NCBI GenBank assembly: GCA_900545005.1
Contig: UQXO01000013.1
Span: forward strand, 1-36,545
From: an uncultured Mycoplasmatota bacterium
GTDB lineage: Bacteria > Bacillota_I > Bacilli_A > RF39 > UBA660
Reading direction: 5' to 3'
DNA: 36,545 bases
The first letter of the stretch is position 1. The number at the start of each line of letters is the position of its first letter. Made by a program: the position numbers and the translations under genes. A model generated the notes under the pieces. It was given only the letters and a program-made list of their open reading frames with translations. It was not told the DNA's origin and made no database searches. Shown piece by piece: positions 8,196 through 16,362 of the stretch.

Positions 8196-8210
8196 ACAAA
8201 GAAGTTTTTT
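8183..8210. terminator. Bidirectional terminator inside two coding ends
   Basis: AAAAAACTTC (8183-8192) pairs perfectly with GAAGTTTTTT (8201-8210) around an 8-nt loop. The stop codons of gerQ and of the convergent hydrolase both lie in it, so the arms also encode the last residues of the two proteins. Confidence 0.85.
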
Positions 8211-8692
8211 ACAATATCTAAAGCATCACCTAGAGTGCTAGTATAATAATGTCCGGGACAAATTACTGTATCTAAAGGATACTTACTTATCTTTAACAGT
8301 GAAGACTCCATATCTTCTCTACTTCCCGTTGGCATATCCATTCTTCCAATCGAATTAGCAAATAAAAAATCTCCCGTAAACATCACTTTCTCTTCTGGAA
8401 AATAAAAACTCAAAGAATCATTAGTATGTCCTGGAGTCTTAATTACTTCATACTTAAAAGTCTCTTTCTTAAAGGTATTATGCTTGATTTGATATTTATT
8501 CTCTAACTCTTTTAAAGCCCCAATATGATCTTGATGCGAATGCGTAACTAAAATTTCTTCCACTTCTCCCGAAATAACATTATCAATTTTTTTAAACTCA
8601 TCTCCTGGATCAATTATCAATACTTTACCATCTTTCTCTAGAAGATAACAATTAGCCATTAATTCTCCTACTACTAAACATTTAATTTTCAT
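8192..8692 (-). CDS. Metallo-beta-lactamase-fold hydrolase (YqgX/GloB-like)
   Basis: The 166-residue hydrolase has the metal-binding motif H51-S-H53-Q-D55-H56, a third-ligand PGHTNDS, and TGDFLFANSIGRMDMPTGS, typical of the hydroxyacylglutathione-hydrolase-like branch that includes B. subtilis YqgX (about 211 residues). It is shorter than that family, mainly between the first and second motifs. The reaction is probably thioester hydrolysis in the cytoplasm, but the substrate is unknown. It is a single gene, convergent with gerQ and divergent from lemA. Confidence 0.85.
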   Translation of the reverse strand: MKIKCLVVGELMANCYLLEKDGKVLIIDPGDEFKKIDNVISGEVEEILVTHSHQDHIGALKELENKYQIKHNTFKKETFKYEVIKTPGHTNDSLSFYFPEEKVMFTGDFLFANSIGRMDMPTGSREDMESSLLKISKYPLDTVICPGHYYTSTLGDALDIVKNFFV

Positions 8693-8725
8693 ATCATCAC
8701 CACTCCTAGAATAACATATAATTTA

Positions 8726-8754
8726 TTTACTATCAATTAATTGTTTGATATACT
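8726..8754 (+). promoter_or_regulatory. Promoter of lemA
   Basis: -35 TTTACT (8726-8731), a 17-nt spacer, and an extended -10 TGA TATACT (8749-8754). The start would be near 8761, about 19 nt before the preferred lemA ATG. Confidence 0.6.
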
Positions 8755-8779
8755 ATTCTTATAGAATATGAGGTTCAAT

Positions 8780-9325
8780 ATGTATATTATCTATGCTTTT
8801 TTAATCATAATTATCATTGTTTGTCTAGCTTTAATAGCTTATATTTTCTTTTACAACGAGCTTCAAGACTGTAAAATCAAAATTGATGAAGCTGAATGCC
8901 TTATCGATGAAGCTCTTCGTAATAAATATGACTTACTCTTAAAACTAGAAACTTTAATTAAAAACAATATCAAAGAAACTAAAATCAATTTTAAAGACTT
9001 AAATGACTTAAAAAAAGAAAGTCTATCCAACTTTCAATTAGAACGCAAACTAGTCGACACGCTTTTATTAATCTCAAAAATTCAAGATGATTTTCCTGAG
9101 CTGGAAGAAATTAAAGAATATCGTGACTATCTTAATGATATTCGTGTTATGGATGAACAGATTAATGCGGCCAAGAAATTTTATAACAAATATACTTCTA
9201 AGTCTAATGAACTAGTTCGCAAATTTCCTTCTAATATAATTGCTAAATTCCACAATATTTCTATCCGTAATTTTTTTGATAATAAAGATTTAAATGATGA
9301 TATTATCAATGATTTTAAATTATAA
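8780..9325 (+). CDS. LemA family membrane protein
   Basis: The protein has an N-terminal membrane segment (about residues 2-25) and a helical coiled-coil domain. Near its end is the LemA hallmark, an FYN...NELVRKFPSNIIAKF stretch that matches the usual YN..V..FPSN.IA..F. The family function is not well established. I prefer the ATG at 8780 (181 residues), because GAGG lies 6 nt before it; an ATG four codons upstream overlaps that site. The phenylalanine-glycine-phenylalanine end of the motif is altered here (FHNISIRNFF). Its 3' end overlaps the convergent ung by 6 nt. Confidence 0.8.
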   Translation: MYIIYAFLIIIIIVCLALIAYIFFYNELQDCKIKIDEAECLIDEALRNKYDLLLKLETLIKNNIKETKINFKDLNDLKKESLSNFQLERKLVDTLLLISKIQDDFPELEEIKEYRDYLNDIRVMDEQINAAKKFYNKYTSKSNELVRKFPSNIIAKFHNISIRNFFDNKDLNDDIINDFKL

Positions 9326-9979
9326 TCGCCAATCAATCGGTTGGAGATTATTTTTTTCTAAAAATTGATTTGTTCTCGAAAAAGGTCTACTTCCAAAGAA
9401 ACCACTTCTTGCTGAAAAAGGCGATGGATGCGGACTGCTAATAATCAAATGGATGGGATTAGTTATGTAAACTGCTTTTGACTTAGCAAAATTCCCCCAT
9501 AGTATAAATACAACTGGCGTCTGTTTAGCATTTATTTTTTTTATGATATAATCTGTCATCAGTTCCCACCCTAAATTTTTGTGCGAAGCTGGACTATCTT
9601 TTTTAACTGTTAAAACACTATTTAATAGTAAAACCCCTTCTTTTGCCCACTTAGTCAAATCGCCATCGCCGTGAGGTTTAATTCCTAAGTCATCATATAA
9701 TTCTTTATAAATATTTTTAAGTGATGGCGGAATCTTAATATCTTTATGAACCGAAAAAGATAGTCCCATAGCTTCCCCTTCTCCATGGTATGGATCTTGG
9801 CCAACAATAACAACTTTTACATCTTTATAAGGAGTCAACTTTAAGGCATTAAAAATATCTTCTCTCGGTGGATAAATAGTCTCTTTATCATAAAGGTTCA
9901 ATACCTTTTTATAAAACTTATTAAAATTAGGACTGTTCCAAATCACACTTAATTCCTGGTCCCAGTCATTTCCTATCAT
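9320..9979 (-). CDS. ung: Uracil-DNA glycosylase
   Basis: Family 1 UDG removes uracil from DNA to start base excision repair. The 219 residues match the family length. The water-activating motif GQDPYHG is at residues 60-66 (catalytic D62), and the leucine-loop motif HPSPFSA begins at H184. The start has GAGAAGTG about 9 nt upstream and its own strong promoter, so it is transcribed separately from rlmH. Confidence 0.97.
   Translation of the reverse strand: MIGNDWDQELSVIWNSPNFNKFYKKVLNLYDKETIYPPREDIFNALKLTPYKDVKVVIVGQDPYHGEGEAMGLSFSVHKDIKIPPSLKNIYKELYDDLGIKPHGDGDLTKWAKEGVLLLNSVLTVKKDSPASHKNLGWELMTDYIIKKINAKQTPVVFILWGNFAKSKAVYITNPIHLIISSPHPSPFSARSGFFGSRPFSRTNQFLEKNNLQPIDWRL
9322..9357 (+). terminator. 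Terminator of lemA inside the end of ung
   Basis: ATAATC (9322-9327) pairs with GATTAT (9346-9351) and CCAA pairs with TTGG inside it, separated by one G-A mismatch. Seven T follow at 9351-9357. The hairpin lies within the last codons of ung. Confidence 0.6.
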
Positions 9980-10005
9980 ATAATATTCACTTCTCTCTAA
10001 ACACT

Positions 10006-10034
10006 ATTGTACCAAAGAAAAAGACTACTGTCTA
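10006..10034 (-). promoter_or_regulatory. Promoter of ung
   Basis: On the minus strand, -35 TAGACA (5 of 6; 10029-10034), a 17-nt spacer, and -10 TACAAT (10006-10011) with the TGG extension. The transcript would start about 20 nt before the ung ATG. Confidence 0.7.
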
Positions 10035-10051
10035 TTTCTTAGTAATCCTCA

Positions 10052-10486
10052 TTATTTATGATAAGTTTCATTATTTATAATCTTAAAGCCCCGATAAATT
10101 TGTTCTAAAAATACACCTCTAAATAAACCATGAGGCATTGTCATCTTTGAAAATGACAATCTTTTATTAGACTTCTTCTTAATAGTATCTAAAATTCCCT
10201 CAGAACCTCCAATTATAAAAGTTATACAACTATAATGATTAAATATCTTATCGATAAAAGAAGCAAACTCTAAAGAATTCATCATTTCTCCCTCAATAGC
10301 TAAAGAAACAACATAATCATTTCCCCCAATATACTTTTCAATCAGTTTAGCTTCTTCGATAATATTACTATCTTTAACCTCAATAATCTGAAATTTATGA
10401 TACTTGTTAATTCTTTTCTCATAATCACTAATTAAATCATTTAAATACTTTTCTTTAATTTTTCCAACACATATTAACTTTATCAT
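10052..10486 (-). CDS. rlmH: 23S rRNA pseudouridine-1915 N3-methyltransferase RlmH
   Basis: RlmH is a small SPOUT methyltransferase acting on the assembled 70S ribosome. The 144 residues (B. subtilis about 159) include the S-adenosylmethionine knot FIIGGSEG and the characteristic end EQIYRGFKIINNETYHK. Its ATG overlaps the walJ stop as ATGA, so it is coupled to walJ. This order (dnaB...walJ...rlmH) is conserved in Bacilli. Confidence 0.96.
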   Translation of the reverse strand: MIKLICVGKIKEKYLNDLISDYEKRINKYHKFQIIEVKDSNIIEEAKLIEKYIGGNDYVVSLAIEGEMMNSLEFASFIDKIFNHYSCITFIIGGSEGILDTIKKKSNKRLSFSKMTMPHGLFRGVFLEQIYRGFKIINNETYHK

Positions 10487-11256
10487 ATCTCTATTACCTC
10501 AGAAGCTTCCGTCTGTCTAGCACAACTAATATTAGAAAACTCTACTCCATACTCATTAAAAATATCTTTAATCGTAGCAAGCGCCAAATCTTCCGTATTA
10601 TTTTCATGGGATAAATGGGTCAAAATAATCTTTTTAGTCTCTGAACCCACCAATTTAGCCAAATAAATACTAGCATCCTTATTAGATAAGTGTCCGTAAG
10701 GTCCAACTACTCTATCTTTAAGCCAAGCTGGATACTTCCCATTAATAAGCATTTCTACATCATGATTACTTTCAAATAAATAAACCGTTCTATTTCTTAA
10801 AATATTAAAATATTTTTGGTTAAGATATCCCGTATCTGTCAAATAAACAACGCTATTTAAACCTTCATTAATAACATATCCCCTTGAATCTTTAGTATCA
10901 TGACTTGTCTTTATTACATTAACTCTAATATCATCTAAATAAATATCATCATCAAAAATAACCAAGTTTTCATAACTTCTAATGGGACTATCTTCACTTA
11001 ATTCTTGTATCATCCCTAGAGTCATATAAACTTTACCATGATATTTTTTTATATAATTTTCTAAAGCCCCTATATGGTCCGTATGAATATGGGAAATTAT
11101 TATAGTATCTATATCACTTAAGCTAACTCCTAAAACCTCTAAATGGGAACTAATATATCTTAAATTAGTTCCCACATCTAGAAGTATTTTATGATTAGCC
11201 GTTTCGACAAAACTGACATTTCCTTTAGAACCACTCGCTAATACACAAATTCTCAT
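10483..11256 (-). CDS. walJ: Metallo-beta-lactamase-fold hydrolase WalJ (YycJ)
   Basis: The 257-residue cytoplasmic hydrolase has the motif H56-I-H58-T-D60-H61 with SSHI context, and VYLTDTGY and GHLSNKDA, typical of YycJ. In Bacilli this gene belongs to the WalRK region and has been linked to cell-wall and DNA-repair coordination; its substrate is not settled. Here no walRK, walH or walI genes are present nearby. It overlaps the M23 gene stop by one base (TAATG) and the rlmH start by ATGA. Confidence 0.9.
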   Translation of the reverse strand: MRICVLASGSKGNVSFVETANHKILLDVGTNLRYISSHLEVLGVSLSDIDTIIISHIHTDHIGALENYIKKYHGKVYMTLGMIQELSEDSPIRSYENLVIFDDDIYLDDIRVNVIKTSHDTKDSRGYVINEGLNSVVYLTDTGYLNQKYFNILRNRTVYLFESNHDVEMLINGKYPAWLKDRVVGPYGHLSNKDASIYLAKLVGSETKKIILTHLSHENNTEDLALATIKDIFNEYGVEFSNISCARQTEASEVIEI

Positions 11257-12767
11257 TATTTATATAACAACGCTGGGTTAATAGCCTTGCTTCCTTTCTG
11301 GTATGGAACCCCAGTCCAATAACCTAAATGAACGTGAGTACCAGTTACCATTCCTGATTTACCCATGGCTCCTATTTTTTGAGCCCTTGCCACTTGCTGT
11401 CCCGCAGAAACATAAACTTTAGATAAGTGACCGTACAAACTATAATAACCATTTGGATGGCGAACAATAATATTTAAACCGATATTTCTTCCAGCTGGTC
11501 CATTCCAATCGGCATGTATTACCGTTCCCGCTGCGATTGCAAATATTGGAGAGCCATAACCAGTACCCGAAATGTCTAAACCATCATGACTAGTACGGTT
11601 AAATAAGTAACGGGTACCAAAGCCAGAAGTAATCATATAACCTGGTAAGGTAGGCCATGCAAAGTCATCATTTGTAATTTCTATATAATTACCATAATTA
11701 TAACTAGATTTTTTACCTTTAATAACAACTTCGTTAACAGCTTCCCTAACTACATAAGTATTAGCTGTATCAACAACAACTTGTTGGTTAGCATCACCAT
11801 TGATTACCTGAGTACGAGATGCAACTCGACGAATGCCATTTACACCTTTAGTTTGAACATAACGATAACTTGTATCTTTTGAATAATCGTACTTAGTCTG
11901 AGTTGAATATTTCTCTTCAACGTCAGCAACAACATACTTATCATAAACTAAATGCATCATTGGATTAATCAAGGAAATAATAACTTTATCCCCAACAGCT
12001 AATAAGTCATTTTCACTCTTGTATTTAGGATTAGCAACTAAAAATTCCGAAACATTTAACTCATTAGCTTCCGCTATACTACTTATTGTATCCCCAACTT
12101 TTACTGTATACTCAGTCTCTTTATTATCCGTTCCAAACAGCAAATATTTACTTAATGAATCTACATCTGTAAATATTCTTTCATCCGTACTAATATAAGA
12201 CTCTTTAATTGAAATATTCTCTTTAAAATAAATATTTTCTATCTTTTCACCAGTATCAGCAATCTCTTTTTGTTCGTTATTTATATATGCTAAATACTCA
12301 TCTTCTGGAATAAATGACAAAATAACTTTCTTAATCGCTTCTTCAAATATTTGCTCATCTAAAACATTAATCTTAAAAGATACCTTATCTTCATCATCTT
12401 CTTTACTAGTAACCGTAATAGTATAACCCTTAACTGTAAAACTATTTGATTCTTTAATCTTATCATAGATTTCATTAACACTTGTAACATCTGAATTATA
12501 AGTATTTAATTTAGTAATAGAAAACCCTTTAGGAGGATATACTTGATTAACATTATACTCCTCTTTTAAGTTAGATTGTTCATCATTAATAAGGGAATAT
12601 AATTCATCTTGACTATTAATCATCCCTAGCTTTTCCCCATTCAAATAAACTTGATAAACCCCTTCTACCTCATCAGCATAACTAGTTTTATATGAAGTTG
12701 CTATAAATAAAGCTACTCCAAATATCATAGTTGTCAGCACACACAAAATTTGCGTTTTTTTACTCAT
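11256..12767 (-). CDS. Secreted LysM-G5-M23 peptidoglycan endopeptidase
   Basis: The 503-residue protein has an N-terminal membrane segment or signal (about 5-25), an uncharacterised alpha/beta region (about 32-215), a LysM domain (about 219-265, beginning YTVKVGDTISSIAEANEL), a G5 domain (about 268-350) and a C-terminal M23 domain. M23 residues are intact: H394 and D398, H447 in YGHLS, and H478 and H480 in THVHLG. It should bind peptidoglycan through LysM and G5 and cut peptide cross-links. It occupies the place where Bacillus has walR/walK/walH/walI, between dnaB and walJ. One-base overlaps with both neighbours indicate coupled translation. Confidence 0.92.
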   Translation of the reverse strand: MSKKTQILCVLTTMIFGVALFIATSYKTSYADEVEGVYQVYLNGEKLGMINSQDELYSLINDEQSNLKEEYNVNQVYPPKGFSITKLNTYNSDVTSVNEIYDKIKESNSFTVKGYTITVTSKEDDEDKVSFKINVLDEQIFEEAIKKVILSFIPEDEYLAYINNEQKEIADTGEKIENIYFKENISIKESYISTDERIFTDVDSLSKYLLFGTDNKETEYTVKVGDTISSIAEANELNVSEFLVANPKYKSENDLLAVGDKVIISLINPMMHLVYDKYVVADVEEKYSTQTKYDYSKDTSYRYVQTKGVNGIRRVASRTQVINGDANQQVVVDTANTYVVREAVNEVVIKGKKSSYNYGNYIEITNDDFAWPTLPGYMITSGFGTRYLFNRTSHDGLDISGTGYGSPIFAIAAGTVIHADWNGPAGRNIGLNIIVRHPNGYYSLYGHLSKVYVSAGQQVARAQKIGAMGKSGMVTGTHVHLGYWTGVPYQKGSKAINPALLYK

Positions 12768-14119
12768 TAATAATCTCCTTCTTTTTCTAAAACCATATAG
12801 TTTTTGAAATTCATCATACTAGGCTCAAACAAGACAGTAAACTTGCCAGTTCCACCTTTTCTGTGCTTAGCAATAATTATATCTGTTTCTACATTCTCTG
12901 ATTTTCCTAATTCCGTCTTCGCTTTATAATAATCTTTGCGATTAATAAACATAACAATATCAGCATCCTGTTCAATTGAACCAGATTCTCTTAAATCGGC
13001 AAGCATAGGTTCATTATTTTCACGTTTCTCAGCATTACGAGACAGCTGAGCAAGCGCTATTACAGGCACTTTTAATTCCATCGCCATCATTTTAATCGAA
13101 CGTGATATATCAGAAACTTCTTGTTGTCTTGATTCTGGTCTTCTGCCACCCATAGTAAGTAACTGTAAGTAATCGATAATAATTAAGCCTAATCCTTCTT
13201 TCTTCGTTGCCAAACGACGACATTTAGCTCGAATATCATTAACAGTTATGCCAGAATTATCCTCAATGTAAATATTAGTATCAGCAAGTTGACTAACAGC
13301 TTCATTATATTTTTTCCAATCATTTTGTCCTAATTGACCATTCGTTAGTTTTTTATTTTCCACACCCCCAAGAGCACTAATCATACGATTAACTAACTGT
13401 TCAGCCGACATTTCTAAGTTGAATATTGCTACTGCTTTTTTAGTAGTCATTGCGGCATGGGTCGCAATATTAAGTGCAAATGCTGTTTTTCCCATACCGG
13501 GACGGGCAGCAATAACAATCATTTCCCCTTCATGTAGACCACTAGTAGCTTTATCTAAGTCATAAAATCCCGTCTCTAAACCTGAAATCACACTATGATT
13601 TTGTGATAAATACTCAAGTTGAGCTTGTGCTCTTTGTAACACATCAGATATCGATGCAAACTCAGTAGTTTGCCTTGATCTAATAACATCTAAAATATTT
13701 TTCTCAGCCGTATCCAAAAGCCCAGTAACATCATCAGTATCTTCATATGCATCAGTCACTATATCAGTTGCCGTTGTTATCAGATTACGCACTATCATCT
13801 TTTCTTTTAAAATACCAATATAATAATCTAAATTAGCCGCATTAGAAACGCTTTCAACAATCTTGGCTAAATATTCGATACCTCCAATACTAGCTAGACT
13901 CTTAGTCTTATCTAATTCATCTTTGATTGTTGTCATATCCAGAGGAATACCACCATCGTGCAAACTTTTTATAGCAAGAAAAACTTTTCGATTGGCATCA
14001 CTATAAAACATATCTTCACTAACTTCTTCTAGTACTCGGCCAATCACTCTATCATCAAGAAAACAAACCCCCAAAACTGACATTTCAGCATCTAAATTTT
14101 GTGGCATTTTTCTTGCCAT
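12767..14119 (-). CDS. dnaB: Replicative DNA helicase DnaB-type (DnaC in Bacillus)
   Basis: The hexameric helicase unwinds DNA at the replication fork and binds primase. The 450 residues include the N-terminal primase-binding domain (about 1-150), Walker A ARPGMGKTAF near residue 200, Walker B LGLIIIDYLQLL, and the arginine/glutamine-rich end (LSRNAEKRENNEPMLADLRESG). The start has an AGGTG site 5-6 nt upstream. It follows rplI by 8 nt in the same operon, the usual rplI-dnaB pairing of Bacillota. Confidence 0.98.
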   Translation of the reverse strand: MARKMPQNLDAEMSVLGVCFLDDRVIGRVLEEVSEDMFYSDANRKVFLAIKSLHDGGIPLDMTTIKDELDKTKSLASIGGIEYLAKIVESVSNAANLDYYIGILKEKMIVRNLITTATDIVTDAYEDTDDVTGLLDTAEKNILDVIRSRQTTEFASISDVLQRAQAQLEYLSQNHSVISGLETGFYDLDKATSGLHEGEMIVIAARPGMGKTAFALNIATHAAMTTKKAVAIFNLEMSAEQLVNRMISALGGVENKKLTNGQLGQNDWKKYNEAVSQLADTNIYIEDNSGITVNDIRAKCRRLATKKEGLGLIIIDYLQLLTMGGRRPESRQQEVSDISRSIKMMAMELKVPVIALAQLSRNAEKRENNEPMLADLRESGSIEQDADIVMFINRKDYYKAKTELGKSENVETDIIIAKHRKGGTGKFTVLFEPSMMNFKNYMVLEKEGDY

Positions 14120-14127
14120 ATTATCAC

Positions 14128-14568
14128 CTACTTCACTAAATTAACTCGGATATTAAAACGTACTTTCTTATGTAGTTCAACCGTAACATTATGAGTTCCT
14201 AATGTATCTAGCGGACTATCTATTTGAATTTGCTTTTTATCAACTTTATACCCCATCTTGTTTAAATATTCTGCAATCTGTTTAGAAGAAATATTTCCGA
14301 ATACTTTATCCATCGCACCGGTTTTAACTTTAAAAGTAATATTTTCTCTAATTATTTTATCACGCATAGCTTGCATTTCTTCAATTAGTTTTTCTTCTTC
14401 TTGCTTTCGCAAATCAAGTTCTTGTGACAATATTTTAGTGCTTGTTTTGGTTGCCGCTACAGCTAAACCATTCTTAATTAAATAGTTCAATCCATAACCA
14501 TCACTTACTTCTATAATATCATCTTTCTTACCCTGTTTTTTTACATCTTTAAGTAATATAACCTTCAT
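14128..14568 (-). CDS. rplI: Ribosomal protein bL9
   Basis: bL9 is a large-subunit protein at the base of the L1 stalk. It has an N-terminal RNA-binding domain (MKVILLKDVKKQGKKDDIIEV, about 1-45), a long connecting helix and a C-terminal domain. At 146 residues it has the usual length. An AAAGGAG site precedes the start, and the gene is the first of rplI-dnaB-M23-walJ-rlmH, driven by the promoter at 14595-14623. Confidence 0.97.
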   Translation of the reverse strand: MKVILLKDVKKQGKKDDIIEVSDGYGLNYLIKNGLAVAATKTSTKILSQELDLRKQEEEKLIEEMQAMRDKIIRENITFKVKTGAMDKVFGNISSKQIAEYLNKMGYKVDKKQIQIDSPLDTLGTHNVTVELHKKVRFNIRVNLVK

Positions 14569-14594
14569 AGTTTTCTCCTTTTTAATTCTTACCT

Positions 14595-14623
14595 ATTGTA
14601 TCAAATATCCTAGTATCAGTCAA
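14595..14623 (-). promoter_or_regulatory. Promoter of the rplI-dnaB-M23-walJ-rlmH operon
   Basis: On the minus strand, -35 TTGACT (14618-14623), a 17-nt spacer, and -10 TACAAT (14595-14600) with a TGA extension. It begins transcription about 20 nt before rplI. The AT-rich stretch 14624-14760 to its right shows no gene. Confidence 0.75.
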
Positions 14624-14760
14624 AAAAAGTTGCTTAATTTTAATAATTATTTTTAACAATTTACTCATATAAAATTTATTATTGCAATAAGTAAATATAT
14701 TCTAAAAAACAATTTTGAAAATACATTTTTTCATAAAATTATGTGATATTCTACATAAAT

Positions 14761-14787
14761 AAAAAAAGATACTTAATCAAGTACCTT
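14761..14787 (-). terminator. Terminator of rpsF-ssb-rpsR
   Basis: On the minus strand AAGGTACTT pairs with AAGTATCTT (9 bp, one G-U) around GATT, followed by a run of T. The hairpin includes the rpsR stop codon. Confidence 0.85.
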
Positions 14788-15004
14788 AGTCTTTAACATA
14801 TGGTATTAAAGCCATAAATCTAGCATATTTAATTTGTTGTGCAATATGTCTTTGATGTTTAGCACAAGCACCACTTTGTCTTCTATTAACAATCTTACCT
14901 TTTTCAGTAATATATTTTGTGATAATAGGAACATCTTTATAATCTATAGATTTTCCAGCACACATTTGACAAATTTTCTTTTTCTTACGATAAAATTCTG
15001 CCAT
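14786..15004 (-). CDS. rpsR: Ribosomal protein bS18
   Basis: bS18 pairs with S6 on the small subunit. The protein is 72 residues when started at the ATG at 15004, which has GGAG about 9 nt upstream. A frame starting 12 codons earlier would overlap ssb and has no ribosome site. The KKKKICQMCAGKSIDYKD and RRQSGACAKHQRHIAQQIK phrases are diagnostic; it keeps a Cys pair (CQMC). It is the third gene of rpsF-ssb-rpsR. Confidence 0.96.
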   Translation of the reverse strand: MAEFYRKKKKICQMCAGKSIDYKDVPIITKYITEKGKIVNRRQSGACAKHQRHIAQQIKYARFMALIPYVKD

Positions 15005-15020
15005 CTCAACTTCTCCTCTC

Positions 15021-15545
15021 TTAGAAAGGTAGGTCATCATCAGTTAGCGAAACTTCATTACCCATTGCAGCATATGGATCCATACTTAAATCAGATGATA
15101 TAATGTCGCTACTAGCCCCACCGTTATTACTTGATACTGCATTATTAGTATAAGAAGTATTATTCGTATAGGAAGAACCATTACTATATGAAGTATTAGC
15201 TGAATTATCAAATGATGAATTATTAGCACTTCTAGAACCTAAAAAGCTTACATTATCAACAATTACTTCGGTAACATAACGTTTAGTTCCGTCTTGAGCA
15301 TCATAATTTCTCGTTTGAAGACGCCCTTCTACTGCTACTTGCGAACCCTTAGTACAATATTTAGCCAAATTTTCTGCTTGTTTTCTCCAAACAACACAAT
15401 TTATAAAATCAGCTTCTCTTTCGCCCTGTTGATTAGTAAAATTTCTATCAACGGCTAAAGAAAATGTTGCTGTAGGTGTCCCATTAGCAATAGTACGCAA
15501 TTCAGGATCTCTAGTTAATCTTCCAATTAAAATTACTTTATTCAT
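15021..15545 (-). CDS. ssb: Single-stranded DNA-binding protein
   Basis: SSB coats single-stranded DNA in replication, repair and recombination. The 174 residues have an N-terminal OB fold (about 1-105; MNKVILIGRLTRDPELR), a linker of Ser/Asn/Thr/Tyr repeats (about 106-150) and the acidic tip DDDLPF that recruits partner proteins. It follows rpsF by 2 nt. Confidence 0.97.
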   Translation of the reverse strand: MNKVILIGRLTRDPELRTIANGTPTATFSLAVDRNFTNQQGEREADFINCVVWRKQAENLAKYCTKGSQVAVEGRLQTRNYDAQDGTKRYVTEVIVDNVSFLGSRSANNSSFDNSANTSYSNGSSYTNNTSYTNNAVSSNNGGASSDIISSDLSMDPYAAMGNEVSLTDDDLPF

Positions 15546-15547
15546 TA

Positions 15548-15838
15548 CTACTCCTCATCTAATTTAATGATTAAATGTCTAATAACATTTTCATCGATAG
15601 ATGCTTTACGATCTATTTCTTTTATAGCATCTTTATTAGCAGTCATAGTCATAACAAAATAATAACCGCTAACTTCCTTTTTAATAGGATATGCTAATTT
15701 CTTTTGTCCCATTTCTTTAAAGCTTTCTACTTTAACATTAAGACTTTCAGCTAAACTTTTGATATTATTAGCAGCAGCCTTAACATTAGCTTCTTCCATA
15801 GTTGCTTTAATAATGAACATCATTTCGTATTTATTCAT
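15548..15838 (-). CDS. rpsF: Ribosomal protein bS6
   Basis: bS6 is a small-subunit protein that binds S18 and represses its own mRNA as an S6:S18 complex. The 96 residues begin MNKYEMMFIIKATMEE and have the expected ferredoxin-like length. It opens the rpsF-ssb-rpsR operon, with a long structured leader and an AGGAGGTG ribosome site. Confidence 0.97.
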   Translation of the reverse strand: MNKYEMMFIIKATMEEANVKAAANNIKSLAESLNVKVESFKEMGQKKLAYPIKKEVSGYYFVMTMTANKDAIKEIDRKASIDENVIRHLIIKLDEE

Positions 15839-15845
15839 TTTTACA

Positions 15846-15892
15846 CCTCCTCTTGGTCTACTCGGCTTTCGTTAAAACGAAGCAAGGAGCAA
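15846..15892 (-). promoter_or_regulatory. rpsF leader, probable S6:S18 autoregulatory RNA
   Basis: On the minus strand the leader folds as CTCCTTG pairing with CAAG(A)GGAG around an inner hairpin GCTTCGTT/AACGAA(A)GC with a 2-nt loop. CCGAGTAGACC lies in the internal loop and offers the CCG motif known from S6:S18 mRNA sites. The outer stem holds part of the AGGAGG ribosome site, so binding could block translation. The family assignment is by motif and position. Confidence 0.65.
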
Positions 15893-15909
15893 TTCATTAC
15901 TCGCTAAGT

Positions 15910-15938
15910 ATTATAACAAACCTATTTTCTAAAGTAAA
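15910..15938 (-). promoter_or_regulatory. Promoter of rpsF-ssb-rpsR
   Basis: On the minus strand, -35 TTTACT (15933-15938), a 17-nt spacer, and a perfect -10 TATAAT (15910-15915) with a TGT extension. The transcript starts just before the S6:S18-type leader. Confidence 0.75.
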
Positions 15939-15999
15939 GGTCTTTTGCCAAGTAAATTACATCCTATTTTCTAATTTTTTATTTTTTAATTAGTGAAAA

Positions 16000-16362
16000 T
16001 TAATTTTTACTTTTATCATAACCTTTAGTTGTATAATTTTTACAAGAAATATACGGTGTATAAACAACAATATCATCATTAGATATACTAACATACCCAT
16101 CACAAATATCATTACTAATCTGTAAATTATCAATTATCCCCTTTTCAATAGCATCCCTAGCCGTAACCGTTATGACTTCAATCGAAGAAGGATAGATTTT
16201 ATTAGCATCATTATATTCCGCCACTTTAGAAGCAAAATTATTTTCTAAAGAACGATATTCATCAATTTTTTTATCTAATTTAAACGAATAAGCTGTAAAA
16301 ACAACAAAAATCAATATTAAAATAACTCCCCAACTAATAGTAAATCTTCTAAAATTTTTCAT
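16000..16362 (-). CDS. Prepilin-like membrane protein B
   Basis: The 120-residue protein has an Arg/Lys-rich start, one membrane segment (about 8-26), a helical stretch and a small C-terminal domain with C87 and C107. It ends in the pattern C-D-x-Y...YIS-C-x-x-Y-x-T-x-x-Y shared with the next gene upstream. The layout (N-terminal hydrophobic helix, small disulfide-capable head) is that of pilins and pseudopilins, but no clear prepilin cleavage site (G-F) is present. Its ATG overlaps the preceding gene's stop (ATGA). No pilus assembly ATPase or peptidase gene lies in the window. Function is unknown. Confidence 0.7.
   Translation of the reverse strand: MKNFRRFTISWGVILILIFVVFTAYSFKLDKKIDEYRSLENNFASKVAEYNDANKIYPSSIEVITVTARDAIEKGIIDNLQISNDICDGYVSISNDDIVVYTPYISCKNYTTKGYDKSKN

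Noticed and set aside
10012..10040. Small AGAC/GTCT hairpin with T-run after rlmH
   Set aside because: The stem is only 4 bp and overlaps the ung promoter; too weak to call a terminator.
14624..14760. AT-rich stretch between rplI and rpsR as a possible replication origin
   Set aside because: It has no TTATCCACA boxes or repeat array; only general AT richness.
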